A stretch of DNA of 64,000 bases from positions 859,001-923,000 of the forward strand of contig NZ_CP073721.1 of assembly GCF_025264685.1 (NCBI RefSeq), written 5' to 3'. Origin of the DNA: Dactylosporangium roseum (lineage in GTDB: Bacteria; Actinomycetota; Actinomycetes; Mycobacteriales; Micromonosporaceae). The stretch's first letter is position 1. Each line of letters begins with the position of its first letter. The translations under genes were made by a program, and so were the position numbers. Of the stretch, positions 8,427-19,576 are shown one piece after another. The notes beneath the pieces are model-generated. The model had not been told where the DNA came from and ran no database searches. It saw nothing but the letters and a program-made list of their open reading frames with translations.

Positions 8427-9494
8427 ATGGTTGCACCTACCTACGACGAGATCCGTCGCGCGCCGAAGGCTCTGCTCCACGACCACCTCGACGGCGGACT
8501 GCGCCCCGCCACCATCCTCGACCTCGCCGTCGGCATCGGCCACGACCTGCCCGCCGCGACCCCCGAAGGGCTGGCCGAGTGGTTCGTCGCCGCCGCGGAC
8601 TCAGGATCCCTGGAGCGCTACCTCGAGACGTTCTCACACACCGTGGCGGTGATGCAGACGGCGGACGCCCTGCACCGGGTGGCGCGGGAATGCGCCCTCG
8701 ACCTGGCCGCCGACGGGGTGGTCTACGCGGAGGTCCGCTTCGCGCCGGAGCAGCACCTGGAGAAGGGTCTGACCCTGCCGGAGGTGGTGGAGGCGGTACT
8801 GGACGGGTTCCGCGACGGTTCGGGGGAGGCCGCCGCCGCCGGCAACCCGATCCGGGTCGGCACCCTGTTGACCGCGATGCGCCACGCGGCCCGCTCGATG
8901 GAGATCGCCGAGCTGTCGGTGCGATACCGCGACGCCGGCGTCGTCGGGTTCGACATCGCCGGGGCCGAGGCCGGCTTCCCGCCCACCCGCCACCTGGACG
9001 CCTTCGAGTACCTCCAGCGCGAGAACTCGCATTTCACCATCCATGCCGGCGAAGCGTTCGGCCTGCCGTCGATTTGGCAGGCCATCCAGTGGTGCGGCGC
9101 GGACCGGCTCGGGCACGGCGTGCGCATCGTCGACGACATCGGTCCGGACGGCTCCCTCGGCCGGCTGGCCGCATACGTGCGGGACAAGCGCATCCCGCTC
9201 GAGCTCTGCCCGTCGTCGAACGTGCAGACCGGCGCCGCACCCTCGATCCGGGAGCACCCGATCGGGCTGCTGCGTGACCTGCGGTTCCGGGTTACCGTGA
9301 ACACCGACAATCGGCTGATGAGCGGCACCTGCATGTCCCGCGAGATGGCGCTGCTCGTCGAGGCGTTCGGCTACGGCTGGTCCGAGTTGCAGTGGTTCAC
9401 GGTGAATGCCATGAAGAGTGCGTTCATTCCCTTCGATGAACGGTTGGCGCTCATCAACGATGTGATCAAGCCAGCCTATGCAAAGCTGGCTTGA
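8427..9494 (+). CDS. add: Adenosine deaminase
   Basis: Deaminates adenosine and deoxyadenosine to inosine forms and completes the nucleoside-salvage set of this region. The metal and catalytic motifs of the family are present in order: HDHLDGG (HxH) near residue 18, FTIHAGE near 205, GHGVRI near 229, and NTDNRLMS near 290 with the catalytic Asp. Its 355 residues match the usual length. Expression is probably from its own leaderless promoter. Confidence 0.95.
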   Translation: MVAPTYDEIRRAPKALLHDHLDGGLRPATILDLAVGIGHDLPAATPEGLAEWFVAAADSGSLERYLETFSHTVAVMQTADALHRVARECALDLAADGVVYAEVRFAPEQHLEKGLTLPEVVEAVLDGFRDGSGEAAAAGNPIRVGTLLTAMRHAARSMEIAELSVRYRDAGVVGFDIAGAEAGFPPTRHLDAFEYLQRENSHFTIHAGEAFGLPSIWQAIQWCGADRLGHGVRIVDDIGPDGSLGRLAAYVRDKRIPLELCPSSNVQTGAAPSIREHPIGLLRDLRFRVTVNTDNRLMSGTCMSREMALLVEAFGYGWSELQWFTVNAMKSAFIPFDERLALINDVIKPAYAKLA

Positions 9495-9749
9495 CGGTGA
9501 CCGTGATGTCCATCTTTGTCGCCGATGATCATCTGGGTGTATCGGGTAAATCGCCCAGCGTAGGGGGATGATCGGCGGATATCACCATCAACCGTATCTT
9601 TCTTTCAACCTGGTGCATAAGGTGCAGCGGAAGGCCTGGGCTTTCTTCTTGAGACACAACATGGTGGAATCTCGGAGGTTCGGCCCAGTAGGGTCGGCCG
9701 GTCGCGGGTGCCCGCTGTTTCGCGGGGCGCCGGTTCGGAGGGCGGTGAA

Positions 9750-12700
9750 GTGAGCAAACGGCCAACGACGCGGGAGCCCGTCTCTTCGCGTCTGCGTTTC
9801 CCTGTCGGCCGGCTCCGGGACCTGCCGATCTGGTCGAAGCTCGGCCTGATCATGATCGTCCCCATCATCGCGACGATCGTGGTCGGTACCAATGGCCTCA
9901 TCAACAACATCGGCGAGGCGAACGACGCCGATCGCGCTCGCACCCTCTCCGGACTGTCCGCCCAGGCGTCCGCGCTGGTCCACGAGTTGCAGAGCGAGCG
10001 CGCCAACGCGACGCTGCTGCTCGGTGTGCTCGGCCAGCCGGCCGATGTCGAGGCCCGCGCCGTCTTCGAGCGGCAGATCCAGAAGACCGAAGACGCGAGC
10101 AAGAACTACCGGCTCACCCGGTCCGGCCTGGCCGACCCGCCGGAGGACTTCCGGCGCCAGTTGGCCGCCATCGACACGCAGTTGCTCGATCTGCCGGGCA
10201 TGCGCAAGCAGATCACCGACGGTGGCAAGGAGCTCCTGGCGAGCACCGTCGTCAACCGGTATCGCACGCTGATCGACGACCTGCTGAGCATCCGCGACAG
10301 CGCCGCCGAGATCTCCTCCAACCCCGAGCTCGGCGCCGACATGCGCGCCGCCGCCGCGATCTCCGAGATGAAGGAGCAGGTGGCCATCGAGCGGGTCGTC
10401 GTGCTCCGCGCGCTGACCAGCGGCACCTTCACGCCGCAGCTCCGCAAGGAGTTCGACGCCTCGCTGACCGGCTACGCGCAGGCCCAGGAGCAGTTCCGCG
10501 TCGTGTCCGAGCCGTGGCACCGCGACCTGTTCGACAAGAAGATCGCGGGCTCCGACCTGCGCGAGGCCGCCACGTTCGAGGGCAAGCTCACCCCGCTCAC
10601 CGGCGACAGACTGCCCCCGCCGACGGAGCTGTTCACCGCAGCGGCGTGGGACAGCGCGATGGTCAACAAGGCCAACCTGCTGCGCGGCATCGAGTCCGAG
10701 TTCGACGAGCACAACATCGAGAGCGCGACCGCGCACCGCAACGACCTGCAGCAGCAGGTGCTCATCACCGCCGGCCTCCTGATCGGCATGCTCCTGCTGG
10801 CGATCCTCTTCGCCTGGATCGTGGCCCGGTCGATGGCACGTTCGCTGCGCGAGCTGCGCCACGGCGCGCTCACCGTCGCACAGTTCGGCCTGCCACAGGC
10901 CGTGCAGCGACTGCGTGACCCGTCGCTCGCCACGCAGATGTCACCGCACCAGGTGGCACTGCAGATCGCCGAGCCGCTGCCGATCCGCAGCCGCGACGAG
11001 TTCGGGCAGGTCGCCGAGGCGTTCAACGCCGTCCACCTCGAAGCCGTCCGCACCGCGGCCGAGCAGGCCGCCCTGCGGGCCAGTGTCGCGACGATGTTCG
11101 TCAACCTCGCCCGCCGCTCGCAGATCCTGGTCGACCGGCTCATCGGCCACCTCGACCGGCTGGAGCGCGGCGAGGAGGACCCGGACCGTCTGGCCGAGCT
11201 GTTCCAGCTCGACCACCTGGCCACCCGGATGCGCCGCAACGACGAAAACCTCCTGGTGCTCGCCGGCGCCGACTCCACCCGCATCCAGCGCGAGCCCGCG
11301 CCGCTCATGGACGTGCTCCGTGCCGCGCAGTCCGAGGTGGAGCACTACACGCGCATCGAGTTCGGCATGATCGACCGGGACATCGAGATCGCGGCCCACG
11401 CGGTCAACGACATGGTCCACCTGGTCGCCGAGCTGCTGGACAACGCCACCGCGTTCTCGCCCCCCGACTCGGCGGTCATCGTCGAGGCCCGGCGCGTCGG
11501 CGACCGCGCGGTGCTGCTGGTCGAGGACCACGGCATCGGCGTCTCGCCCGAGCAGTTGGCTGAGCTCAACGACCGGCTCGCCAATCCGCCGATGGTCGAC
11601 GTGGCCGTCTCCCGGATGATGGGTCTCGTCGTGGTCGCCCGGCTGGCGGCCCGGCACGGCGTCAAGGTCGAGCTGCGCGCCGCCCGTGAGCGCGGCACCA
11701 TCGCCGACATGACGCTGCCCACCGGCGTGCTCGTGCCGCGGGCGCTGTCCGGGCGGGCGACCGCCGGTATGCCGACCGCCGGTATGCCCGCCGTCGGTCC
11801 CAACGACATGGTCCAGGCCCGCCCGATCTCCCCGACACCGGCACCGCGGTCGCCGTTCGCCTCGCCGCTGGCGCTGGAGAGCGGGCCCATACCGAGCGGC
11901 GGTCCCCGGCTCGGCACGCTCACCAGCAGCGGGCTGTTCGGCTCCCAAGGCGGCACCGGGGAGCGCCCGACCGTCAACGACCTCGTCAACGGTGCACCGC
12001 CACGGCCGGCCCCACCGGCCGAACGGCCGTCGTTCGACGCTCCGCCGCAGCATCCGGCACCGTCCGGGCCGCCCTCCTACGGCAACGGAGCCGGCAACGG
12101 TGCCAGTAACGGCGCCGGCAACGGCGCCGGTAGTCGTAGCCTGCCCGCCTGGTCCGATCTGACCGGCGTCAACGGCACGACCCCGCAGCGGTCCGCCCCG
12201 CCGAGCGATTTCAGCCCGCTGCCCCAGCGGCGCGCGAACGAGAACTGGACGCTCGACGGTGAGGTCGCCGACAACGCCGACAACGGCGGCCAGATCCCGC
12301 GCCAGCGGCCGGAGACCCCGGAGACGCCGGCGGCCTTCACGCTGCCCGCATGGCCTCCGGCGACCACCCAGGCGCCGGTCCCCGAGCCGTACCAGCCCGC
12401 GCAGCCGGCCTTCCAGCCCCAGCAGCCGGCCTTCCAGCCCCAGCCGCCGGTCGACATGACGGCGGAGATCCCGCGGGTGCGGCTCGACTGGGACCCGGCG
12501 ACCACGGATGGCGACTCCGCCGGCGACTCGCGGCAGCGCTTCGTCGACGAGACGATGGAGCTGCCGATCTTCCGGGAGCTGGAGTCGGCGTGGTTCCAGA
12601 CGAAGCGCCCGAGTTTCGACGACCCCGCTCCGGCGGCCCCGCCTGCGCCCACGCCCGCCCCGGCGCCGGAGCGCAACGGCGCCGCCACCCGGCCGGTCGA

Positions 12701-13118
12701 GGTCACCTACAGCGACGCCCAGACTCCGTACGTGCCGGCCCAGCGGCTCGAAACCCGTTCTCCGGGTGAGAGTTCGCGAGGTTCGGCCGAGCGGGGGACA
12801 GGCGGTCCGGCAGTAAACTGGCACACTGCGGCAGACGAAGGATGGCAAGCGGCGGCGGCACTCGCCGATGCGCAGGAATTTACTACGACCGACAGAGGTT
12901 TGCCGAAGCGCGTTCCGATGTCGCAACTAGTTCCAGGTGGGGTTGAAAAGAATCCCGCCGCTGCGCACAAGAGGACGCCGGAGTCCGTGCGCGGTCTGTT
13001 GTCGGCGTATCACCGAGGCGTTCAGCGCGGCCGCACGCGGTCCGACGACTCGAAAACCCCGGAGCCGACTTCGGCCGGGCCTCAAAACTCGCAGGTTGGC
13101 AAGGAGCAAGAGGCATGA
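9750..13118 (+). CDS. Conservon sensor histidine kinase with nitrate-sensor-like domain (CvnA-type)
   Basis: A membrane kinase of about 1,122 residues and the first gene of a conservon (CvnA-CvnD) operon. The order is: short basic N-terminus, TM1 ([15 protein letters not shown]), an extracellular NIT-type helical domain to about residue 330, TM2 ([16 protein letters not shown]), HAMP, a dimerisation helix containing FQLDHLATR, HATPase_c with N-box [12 protein letters not shown] and G1 box DHGIGV, then a 400-residue Pro/Gly/Asn-rich tail. The tail ends in a conserved block GLPKRVP..QLVPG. I choose GTG 9750 because GGAGGG lies 7 bases upstream. In Streptomyces, Cvn proteins form G-protein-like membrane complexes controlling development. 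The signal here is unknown. Confidence 0.85.
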   Translation: MSKRPTTREPVSSRLRFPVGRLRDLPIWSKLGLIMIVPIIATIVVGTNGLINNIGEANDADRARTLSGLSAQASALVHELQSERANATLLLGVLGQPADVEARAVFERQIQKTEDASKNYRLTRSGLADPPEDFRRQLAAIDTQLLDLPGMRKQITDGGKELLASTVVNRYRTLIDDLLSIRDSAAEISSNPELGADMRAAAAISEMKEQVAIERVVVLRALTSGTFTPQLRKEFDASLTGYAQAQEQFRVVSEPWHRDLFDKKIAGSDLREAATFEGKLTPLTGDRLPPPTELFTAAAWDSAMVNKANLLRGIESEFDEHNIESATAHRNDLQQQVLITAGLLIGMLLLAILFAWIVARSMARSLRELRHGALTVAQFGLPQAVQRLRDPSLATQMSPHQVALQIAEPLPIRSRDEFGQVAEAFNAVHLEAVRTAAEQAALRASVATMFVNLARRSQILVDRLIGHLDRLERGEEDPDRLAELFQLDHLATRMRRNDENLLVLAGADSTRIQREPAPLMDVLRAAQSEVEHYTRIEFGMIDRDIEIAAHAVNDMVHLVAELLDNATAFSPPDSAVIVEARRVGDRAVLLVEDHGIGVSPEQLAELNDRLANPPMVDVAVSRMMGLVVVARLAARHGVKVELRAARERGTIADMTLPTGVLVPRALSGRATAGMPTAGMPAVGPNDMVQARPISPTPAPRSPFASPLALESGPIPSGGPRLGTLTSSGLFGSQGGTGERPTVNDLVNGAPPRPAPPAERPSFDAPPQHPAPSGPPSYGNGAGNGASNGAGNGAGSRSLPAWSDLTGVNGTTPQRSAPPSDFSPLPQRRANENWTLDGEVADNADNGGQIPRQRPETPETPAAFTLPAWPPATTQAPVPEPYQPAQPAFQPQQPAFQPQPPVDMTAEIPRVRLDWDPATTDGDSAGDSRQRFVDETMELPIFRELESAWFQTKRPSFDDPAPAAPPAPTPAPAPERNGAATRPVEVTYSDAQTPYVPAQRLETRSPGESSRGSAERGTGGPAVNWHTAADEGWQAAAALADAQEFTTTDRGLPKRVPMSQLVPGGVEKNPAAAHKRTPESVRGLLSAYHRGVQRGRTRSDDSKTPEPTSAGPQNSQVGKEQEA

Positions 13119-13519
13119 CATCTACGCAGGATCTCGGTTGGCTGCTCGCCAACTTCGCGGACCGAGTGCCGGGGGTGGCCCACGCTGTCGCGGTCTCGGC
13201 CGACGGTCTGCTGTTGGCCGCCTCTCGTGACCTGCCGCGCGACCGTGGTGACCAGCTCGCCGCGATCGCGTCCGGCTTGGTGAGCCTGACCCAGGGCGCC
13301 TCCCGCTGCTTCGAGGGCGGTGCAGTGCTCCAGACCGTGGTCGAAATGGACAACGGCTTCCTGTTCCTCATGTCGATCTCCGACGGCTCGTCGTTCGCGG
13401 TCCTCGCGGCCCGCGCCTGCGACGTCGGCCAGGTCGGCTACGAAATGGCGCTGCTTGTCGATAGGGTCGGTGACGCGTTGACGCCACCCCCGCGGCCGAC
13501 CGCGTCAATGCTCGGTTGA
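13115..13519 (+). CDS. Roadblock/LC7 domain protein (CvnB-type)
   Basis: A 134-residue Roadblock/LC7 fold ([34 protein letters not shown]-like end). In conservons and MglA/MglB-type systems, such proteins bind the partner GTPase and modulate its nucleotide cycle. It overlaps the kinase stop by 4 bases. Confidence 0.9.
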   Translation: MTSTQDLGWLLANFADRVPGVAHAVAVSADGLLLAASRDLPRDRGDQLAAIASGLVSLTQGASRCFEGGAVLQTVVEMDNGFLFLMSISDGSSFAVLAARACDVGQVGYEMALLVDRVGDALTPPPRPTASMLG

Positions 13520-13593
13520 AGCTGAACTAGGTGACAGAGCACTATGCATTAGCTGTTGACGAGGCCCGACGAGTGAGGAGGTGAACGGCGAAC

Positions 13594-13971
13594 ATGGCCG
13601 AGCGCGATGAGCCAACGGGCGCGTTGGTAAGGCCGTACGCCGTCACCCGAGGTCGCACCCGGCCCAAGCTGGAAATTGCGATCGAGGCGCTGGTCGAGAC
13701 CACCGTGCGTGGCCGTGCGGCCAATTCGAGGCCGGGCGGTGCGCACGGCCAAGAACAGCAATACATTTCCACGCTTTGCGACGGTCGCTTGCAGTCTCTC
13801 GCCGAGATCGCGGCGCGCATGCAGCTCCCGCTGGGTGTCGCCCGGGTGATCGTGGCGGACATGGCTGCCGACGGACTGGTCGCGGTGTACGAGCCGGCCT
13901 CGCTCGACGAAAACGAGTCGGTGGGCACAGAACTGCTTGAGAGGGTGCTGAGTGGACTTCGGAGGCTCTGA
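13594..13971 (+). CDS. DUF742 protein (CvnC-type)
   Basis: A 125-residue protein with the DUF742 signature (LVRPYAVTRGRT; TLCDGRLQSLAEIAARM; VIVADMAADGLVAVYEP), a winged-helix-like fold. It is always found between the roadblock protein and the GTPase in conservons. Its role is unknown. It overlaps the GTPase start by 20 bases. Confidence 0.9.
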   Translation: MAERDEPTGALVRPYAVTRGRTRPKLEIAIEALVETTVRGRAANSRPGGAHGQEQQYISTLCDGRLQSLAEIAARMQLPLGVARVIVADMAADGLVAVYEPASLDENESVGTELLERVLSGLRRL

Positions 13972-14554
13972 CGTGGCGCACCGCCCAGGGCGGGTCACGT
14001 CAGCGAAGATCGTCATCGCCGGCGGTTTCGGCGTGGGCAAGACCACACTGGTCGGCTCGGTCTCGGAGATCACACCGCTGACCACCGAGGCCATCATGAC
14101 CTCCGCCGGTGTCGGTGTGGATGACACCCGTAATGTGCCCGGCAAGACGACGACCACGGTCGCGATGGACTTCGGTCGTATCTCGATCGACCGAGATCTG
14201 ATCCTGTACCTGTTCGGTACCCCGGGCCAGACCCGCTTCTGGTTCATGTGGGACGAACTGGTCCGCGGGGCCATCGGCGCGGTCGTCATGGTGGACACCC
14301 GCCGCCTCGCCGACTGCTTCGCAGCGATCGACTTCTTCGAGCACCGGCGCCTGCCGTACCTGGTGGCCATCAACTGCTTCGACGGCGTTCAGTACCACAA
14401 CGCCGACGACGTGCGCGAGGCCCTCGCCATCTCGAGCGACGTCCCGGTGATCTCCTGCGACGCCCGCTCGCGCGAGTCGACCAAGAACGTGCTCATCTCG
14501 CTCGTGGAATACGTTCTGTCGATGCGGCGGGCCCGCGCCACGACGCCCGCCTGA
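13952..14554 (+). CDS. Conservon small GTPase (CvnD-type)
   Basis: A 200-residue P-loop GTPase: Walker A GGFGVGKTTL near residue 23, a switch-like DDTRNVPGKTTTT, the G3-like LFGTPGQTRFWFMW, and a G4 region VAINCFDG in place of NKxD. It is the output element of the conservon, presumably switching with the roadblock protein and kinase at the membrane. The start GTG lies inside the DUF742 gene. Confidence 0.9.
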   Translation: MDFGGSDVAHRPGRVTSAKIVIAGGFGVGKTTLVGSVSEITPLTTEAIMTSAGVGVDDTRNVPGKTTTTVAMDFGRISIDRDLILYLFGTPGQTRFWFMWDELVRGAIGAVVMVDTRRLADCFAAIDFFEHRRLPYLVAINCFDGVQYHNADDVREALAISSDVPVISCDARSRESTKNVLISLVEYVLSMRRARATTPA

Positions 14555-14880
14555 GCCCACCCGACGCCCCTCAGCCGCACCGCGCACCGAGCAACCCCGT
14601 TGACGGGACCGCCCGGTGCGCGTTCGCGTTCGGCACTGCTCTCCCGGACCCAGCCTCGGCCGACCGCCGCGCCGTGGCGATGTGACAGGGCCCTTGCCGC
14701 CTCCAGGAAGCCGTCTGGCGCGAGTTTGGATCGTCCCGCTCCACGGGGAGTGCCTGTAGGGCCTCGCCGGCTCCAGCAGCGCCTGAGGCCGCGGCGGTGC
14801 CGGTCCCCGCCGCCCTCCTACCATCTCCGGTGCTCGATGAGTACACGACGCACGCCGGTGGCTTTCTCCGCCACGGAAAA
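14555..14880. other. Intergenic stretch between convergent genes
   Basis: About 330 bases without a gene I would support. It lies between the GTPase stop and the terminator of the opposing gene. I see no tRNA, repeat or convincing promoter in it. Confidence 0.5.
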
Positions 14881-14906
14881 GGCCGCGTCCAAAGCTGGAC
14901 GCGGCC
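14881..14906 (-). terminator. Rho-independent terminator of the Pro-rich gene
   Basis: An 11-bp perfect stem (14881-14891 with 14896-14906) with a 4-base loop. Read on the minus strand it is followed by TTTT, directly after the stop codon of the minus-strand gene ending at 14924. Confidence 0.85.
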
Positions 14907-14923
14907 CTCTCGGTCCGGATGTG

Positions 14924-17900
14924 TCAGCGACGGGCGGAGCGGTACTCGTACTCGCGCTCCTGGTAGTCCTGGCCCGCCTCGCGGCTGAAGTCCCAGCCAC
15001 CGGCAGACTCGCGGCCCGGGCGACCGCCGACGGCGAAGCCGCCGACCTCCTGGCCACGGCGCCAGCCGCGGAAGTAGCCCGTCGTGTGGGCCGCGATCTG
15101 GGCCGCGTCGCGGACGATGCGCAGTGGGCGCTCCGCGGCGCTGACTGGGGAGCCGGGGACCAGGTTCTGCTGGGGGACCCGCTTGGGAAGGCCGGAGTGG
15201 GTCTCGTCGCCGATCTGCGGAACGCTGGCCCGCTGGGCCGCCTGCCACGCCACGTCGTTCGAGTTTTCCCAGCTAACCTGGGGGCGCTCGGTCTCCGGGG
15301 TCTCGGAGTCCCAGTCGGTGAACCACGCGGACCGGGCGGCCGCGAAGATCAACAGGTCGCCGTCGCCGTCGCCGTTGTCCTGTGCCGCCGGCTTGGCTGC
15401 GGCGTCCGCACGCTCGGCCGCGGCCCGGCGGCTGCGACCGGCGCCGCTGCCGCTGCTGCGGGCGGTGGCACGTTCCGTCGCCGGCTCGACCAGACGGAGC
15501 GCCGGTGGCTCGAACCGGAACTCGCCGCTGTAGTCGCCGCTGAGCTCGTCGCTGTAGCTGCGAGTCAGCGCCGGATCCGGCACCGGGGCAGGCTCGACCA
15601 GCCGCAGGCCAGCCGGCTCGGCCGGCAGGTCACCGGTCTGCCACGGCGGCGGGATACGGCCTTCGCGCTGCCGGGGCAGCTCAACCTGGTGCTCGCTCCG
15701 CTCCGAGGCTTCCGAGCGCTCCGACCGGGACCGCTCGCTGCGTGAGATCTCCGTGCGGGACCGCTCCGACCGGGGAATCTCCGAGCGCGCCGACCGCGGG
15801 ATCTCGGTGCGCGACGACGGGGCCTCGGCCTCGGCTCGCGCCCGCCGGGAGGCCCGGGACGGCTGCTCCTCGGCCTCGGCGCGGTTGCGCTCGGGACGGT
15901 TCAGCACTGCTGAGCGACCGTGGTCCGCGGTGCCCAGGCCGGGGAGTTCGCCGGACGGGTCCTTGCGGGCGCGGCTGTGCTTCGCCGACGGGGTCAGCTC
16001 TTCGAGGTCTGTGGGCGGCGCCGGAATGTCGCTGAGCCGCGGCAGGCTGCTCAGCTCCGAAGACGGGGCCAGCGGGTCGGAGAAGGAGAACGTCTTCTCC
16101 GGTGTCCCCCCGCCGCCGAGCGGCCAACCGGCGCGTGAACCCGGCGCCGGGGCAGCGGCGTCCAGGGTGGGCGGCTCACCGAGCGAGCTGAGGTCGCTCA
16201 GCCGAACGGTGTTGGACTCGGCCACGGCGGGCGGCACGGAGGCCGGAGCCGGGGGTGCCGAGGACGGCGGTGCCGACGGGCGCGCGACCGGTGCGAACGG
16301 GTCGTAGCCGAACGAGGGGTCGAACCGCGGAGGCTCCTCGGCGCCGCCGCCGAGCAGCGGGGCGATACTCGGTGGAGGCGGCGGCATGAGCGAGGCGAAC
16401 TGCGGCTCGGCCGCGGCGGGCGCCGACGGCGGTGGGATCACCGGAGCCGGCGCGACCGGCGGCGGAGAGACCGGCTCGGGCGCCACCGGCAGCGGCGCGA
16501 CGGGCACCGGCGCCGGCGGTTTCGGCTGGAGCGGCACCGGGATCGACTGCATCGACGCCGGAACGGGCCGCTGGAAGGTCGGCGGGGTCGGCGGCGCCGG
16601 TGCGTACATCGGGGTCGGCGGCTGATACGGCGCGGGGGTGTACCCCGGCGGTGTGGACACGACCGGCGGCGTGGACGTTACGGGCGGTGCCGAGGTCACC
16701 TGCCCGTAGGCGGCGGCCGCAGGCGTGTAGCCGGGCGGGGTGGAGATCACCGGCGGCGTCGACACGACGGCCGGCGGCCCGGAGACGACGGGCGAAGCGG
16801 CGGCCGGAGGTGCGGACACGACCGGCGGCTGGGGCTGCGTGGCAGCGGTCTGCGCCCGGCGGCGCCCGCCGACGGCACGCGACGCGGCCGACTCTTCGGC
16901 GCGTGCGGCCTCGGCGGCCCGGGACGCGACCCGCGACCGGGCCGGTGCGCTCTCGGCCGAAGCGGCGGGGGCTGCCGGGGCGCCGGCCCGCGACCGGGTG
17001 GGCGTGCTCTCGGCCGAGGCGGCCGCGCGTGAATGGGCCGACGCGGCGTCGGACGCGGTGCGCAGCGGCGTGGCGGGCGCGAGCGGCGCCGTGACACGCT
17101 GGCGGCCGGCCTGGGCACGGCTCACGGCCGAGCCCATCTTGTCGGCGAGCACGCCGACGAGGGCCGCCGCGGCGGCGTCGCTGGCGCGCACGGCCGCGAC
17201 CGACTGCCGGATGGTCTCGGCGACGGCGGTGGTGAGGGCCCGGTTGACGCCGGTGCGGCGGGGAGTCTCGGCGATGGCGACCCGCAGGGCGGTGATCGCC
17301 TCACCGAGGGTCTTCGCGTCGGCGACACCGGTCTCGGCCAGTTCGGTGACGACCTGGTTGTCGCGGTTGCGACCGGCGGCGCCACCGCCGAGGATGCCGG
17401 GCTCCGGCAGCGCGTCGAGGATGGCCAGCGGGATCGGCTCGGCCGGGTCCGGGTAGGCCCGCAGCGCCGCCGGGTAGAGCTCGCGGAGCACCTCGCGGAG
17501 CGTGGCCGCGGCGCTCTGCCGTCCGGCGACGACGGCGGCGTGCGCGGCAAGCACCGGTTTGAGGGGGAGCATGTCCCGCGGCGGGCTCTGCCCGACCGCC
17601 GAGAGGACACCGGCCTGCAGCGCCCGGGCGAGGCCGACGGCGCGCCGCTCGGCGGCGTTGGACTGGATCTCCTCGGGGGAGTCGTCGTCGGCGAAGCGCT
17701 CGGCGTAGTCGTCCGCCGAGTCGTCGTCGGTGAACGCGAGGTTGCGGCCCGCGGCGGTCAGTAACTGGGTGACGACGTGGTCGTCGCTCTCGGCCGCGAC
17801 CGCGACGGCGGACTGGCCGCCGGAGCGCTGCGCCAGCAGCGCGCTCAGCTCGGCGTAACCGCCGGCGTTGTCGCTCACCTCGCAGATGTCGATGAGTCGG

Positions 17901-18043
17901 CCGGCGTCGTCGACGACCGCGACGGTCAACCAGATGTCGGAACCCGACTGCGGCTCGGCGAGGTTAGCCGACGCCAGACCGCAGTACACCCGAACGAGCG
18001 CCACCGCGTCGTCCTCCTCCCGGGACAGCAGTTGAGCTTTCAT
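14924..18043 (-). CDS. Pro/Ala-rich protein with IS110-like N-terminal domain and conservon-type tail
   Basis: A 1,039-residue protein. The first 310 residues (DIWLTVAVVDDAGRLI; REVLRELYPAALRAYPD) resemble the N-terminal DEDD domain of IS110-family transposases, but the acidic catalytic pattern is not clearly kept. There is no inverted repeat or second transposase domain, so it looks domesticated. A 600-residue Pro/Ala/Ser-rich, RSER-repeat-containing linker follows. The C-terminus has SAWF, W..AA and GLPKRVPQQNLVPG, closely matching the tail of the conservon kinase encoded opposite. I infer the two proteins share a binding partner or localisation signal. No catalytic function can be claimed. 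Confidence 0.6.
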   Translation of the reverse strand: MKAQLLSREEDDAVALVRVYCGLASANLAEPQSGSDIWLTVAVVDDAGRLIDICEVSDNAGGYAELSALLAQRSGGQSAVAVAAESDDHVVTQLLTAAGRNLAFTDDDSADDYAERFADDDSPEEIQSNAAERRAVGLARALQAGVLSAVGQSPPRDMLPLKPVLAAHAAVVAGRQSAAATLREVLRELYPAALRAYPDPAEPIPLAILDALPEPGILGGGAAGRNRDNQVVTELAETGVADAKTLGEAITALRVAIAETPRRTGVNRALTTAVAETIRQSVAAVRASDAAAAALVGVLADKMGSAVSRAQAGRQRVTAPLAPATPLRTASDAASAHSRAAASAESTPTRSRAGAPAAPAASAESAPARSRVASRAAEAARAEESAASRAVGGRRRAQTAATQPQPPVVSAPPAAASPVVSGPPAVVSTPPVISTPPGYTPAAAAYGQVTSAPPVTSTPPVVSTPPGYTPAPYQPPTPMYAPAPPTPPTFQRPVPASMQSIPVPLQPKPPAPVPVAPLPVAPEPVSPPPVAPAPVIPPPSAPAAAEPQFASLMPPPPPSIAPLLGGGAEEPPRFDPSFGYDPFAPVARPSAPPSSAPPAPASVPPAVAESNTVRLSDLSSLGEPPTLDAAAPAPGSRAGWPLGGGGTPEKTFSFSDPLAPSSELSSLPRLSDIPAPPTDLEELTPSAKHSRARKDPSGELPGLGTADHGRSAVLNRPERNRAEAEEQPSRASRRARAEAEAPSSRTEIPRSARSEIPRSERSRTEISRSERSRSERSEASERSEHQVELPRQREGRIPPPWQTGDLPAEPAGLRLVEPAPVPDPALTRSYSDELSGDYSGEFRFEPPALRLVEPATERATARSSGSGAGRSRRAAAERADAAAKPAAQDNGDGDGDLLIFAAARSAWFTDWDSETPETERPQVSWENSNDVAWQAAQRASVPQIGDETHSGLPKRVPQQNLVPGSPVSAAERPLRIVRDAAQIAAHTTGYFRGWRRGQEVGGFAVGGRPGRESAGGWDFSREAGQDYQEREYEYRSARR

Positions 18044-18260
18044 TCACACGGCGGCGACGTGTCCCGGCGCCTCGCCCTGTGTAGCCGCAGGTCAAGCTGA
18101 ACGACCTCTAGTGAACAGGGTGACGGCTGGTGACGCGATCAGCCTTTTCGGTCGAATGCCCCGCTGGCTGATCGTCGTCCGTCGTCGCCACCGTCCGGCT
18201 AGGGGACGGGTCGTGCCCGCCGTGCCAAGTGCCCACGGCTTAGATCCTGTCGGTCACAAA

Positions 18261-19346
18261 TCAATCACGCCAGTCCACGGCGGCAGAAATCTTGCCGATT
18301 ATGGTCCGCCAGCCGAGGGCTGCCTGTTGTGCCCCGATTTTCTTGAGCCGCCGCTTCGCGAAGAAGCCACCGACACCACCGCCAGCCGCAGCTCGCAGCC
18401 CTTCGTCGAGGTCATCGAGCGGGGAGCCGGGGGCGAGAGCGGTGCGGACCGGCTCGAGCCGCAGCGCGTAAGCAAGGTCACGCGCGGCCTCGCCGGCGGC
18501 GAGCAAGAGGTCGGTGTCCCACGCGTCCTGGCCGCCGCGGAGGTTCTCCACGACGAGATCCAACTCGTACCGATCCTCGTCCTTCGGGACGACCGCCGAC
18601 GCGGTGATGCGCGTCTTGAGGCTCTCCCAGGTGTCGAGTTGCCGGAGGTCGTGCTCCGCGTCGGACCGCACGAACTCGACGAGGCCCTCGACACTGCGGA
18701 AGAGCAGGAGCTTGCCCTGGTGGCTGAGGAAGGCGGGCACCTCTTCAGGCTCCTCCTCTTCCTCTTCTTCCTCCTCGACTTCCTCGGCCTCGGCTTCCTC
18801 GTCGGCGGAGGCCCCTTCCTCGTCGATCTCGTCCTTGCCCTTGCCCTTGCCCTTGTCCTCGTCGTCGTCGTCCGTCTTGTCGGCGTCGGACGCGGAAGTC
18901 TCATCCTCGGAGCGCTGCTTCTTGGCGGTGGACGCCTTCTTGGGCGCCGGCGCCTCCTCGGGTGCTTCCTCGAACATCTCGGGGTTTTCGAGGATGACGA
19001 CCTCGTCCTCGTCCACGTCGTCCTCGCGGCGGCGCAGGACGGCGAAGTCGTCGTCCTCCTCCTCCGGGATCTCGGTCGGGGTCAGCTCGCTGGACAGCCG
19101 GTATGCCCGCAGCGTGTAGCCCACACCCTTGGGCAGTGCCAGCTCGACCGGCTCGATCCGAACATTGCTCCACATCGCGTCGGCCTGTGCCGAGCGCTCG
19201 CTGCCGCCGTCCTCCTCGTCGAAGTCGGCGTCCTCGTCGAGATCGCTCTCGGCGTCCTCGTCGGCGTCGGCGACGTCGTCCAGCTCTTCGACCTCGTCGA
19301 CGGCTTCGTCCTTCTTGGCGGACGAGCGGGAAGACTGGCGGGCCAC
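18261..19346 (-). CDS. Acidic conserved actinobacterial protein of unknown function
   Basis: About 361 residues: a Lys/Ser start, two long Asp/Glu-rich stretches (near residues 15-50 and 160-215, with KGKGKGK between acids) and a folded C-terminal part (FLSHQGKLLLFRSVEGLVEFVRSD; DAWDTDLLLAAGEAARDLAYAL). I choose GTG 19346 because GGAGGT precedes it by 4 bases. Longer in-frame starts up to 19550 lack a ribosome-binding site. Similar acidic proteins are common in this family of bacteria and are sometimes labelled DNA primase, for which I see no motif. It is the last host gene before the prophage. Confidence 0.6.
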   Translation of the reverse strand: MARQSSRSSAKKDEAVDEVEELDDVADADEDAESDLDEDADFDEEDGGSERSAQADAMWSNVRIEPVELALPKGVGYTLRAYRLSSELTPTEIPEEEDDDFAVLRRREDDVDEDEVVILENPEMFEEAPEEAPAPKKASTAKKQRSEDETSASDADKTDDDDEDKGKGKGKDEIDEEGASADEEAEAEEVEEEEEEEEEPEEVPAFLSHQGKLLLFRSVEGLVEFVRSDAEHDLRQLDTWESLKTRITASAVVPKDEDRYELDLVVENLRGGQDAWDTDLLLAAGEAARDLAYALRLEPVRTALAPGSPLDDLDEGLRAAAGGGVGGFFAKRRLKKIGAQQAALGWRTIIGKISAAVDWRD

Positions 19347-19576
19347 TGTGACCTCCATAGTCGGGCTCGGCGTGCGGGCACACGTGGCCTCGCGCACAAA
19401 CACCCTATAGTGCCACTCTGCCCGATCGGCCGAGGGATACACGTCCGCCCACCCGACGCAATGGTCCGTCCAGAGGACCCGGAAGGGCGTCGGGCAGTGA
19501 GGACACCCGCCGACCGGTCCGCCGTCGTAACGGTCCGTCGATAGCATCATTTCCGAGAGCGGCGTGAGATCAGACC

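Noticed and set aside
15700..15800. CRISPR-like short repeats in the RSER-rich region
   Set aside because: They are codon-level repeats of RSER/SRSE in a low-complexity linker, without spacers.
19358..19550. N-terminal extension of the acidic protein up to 19550
   Set aside because: In-frame but without a ribosome-binding site, whereas GGAGGT precedes GTG 19346.
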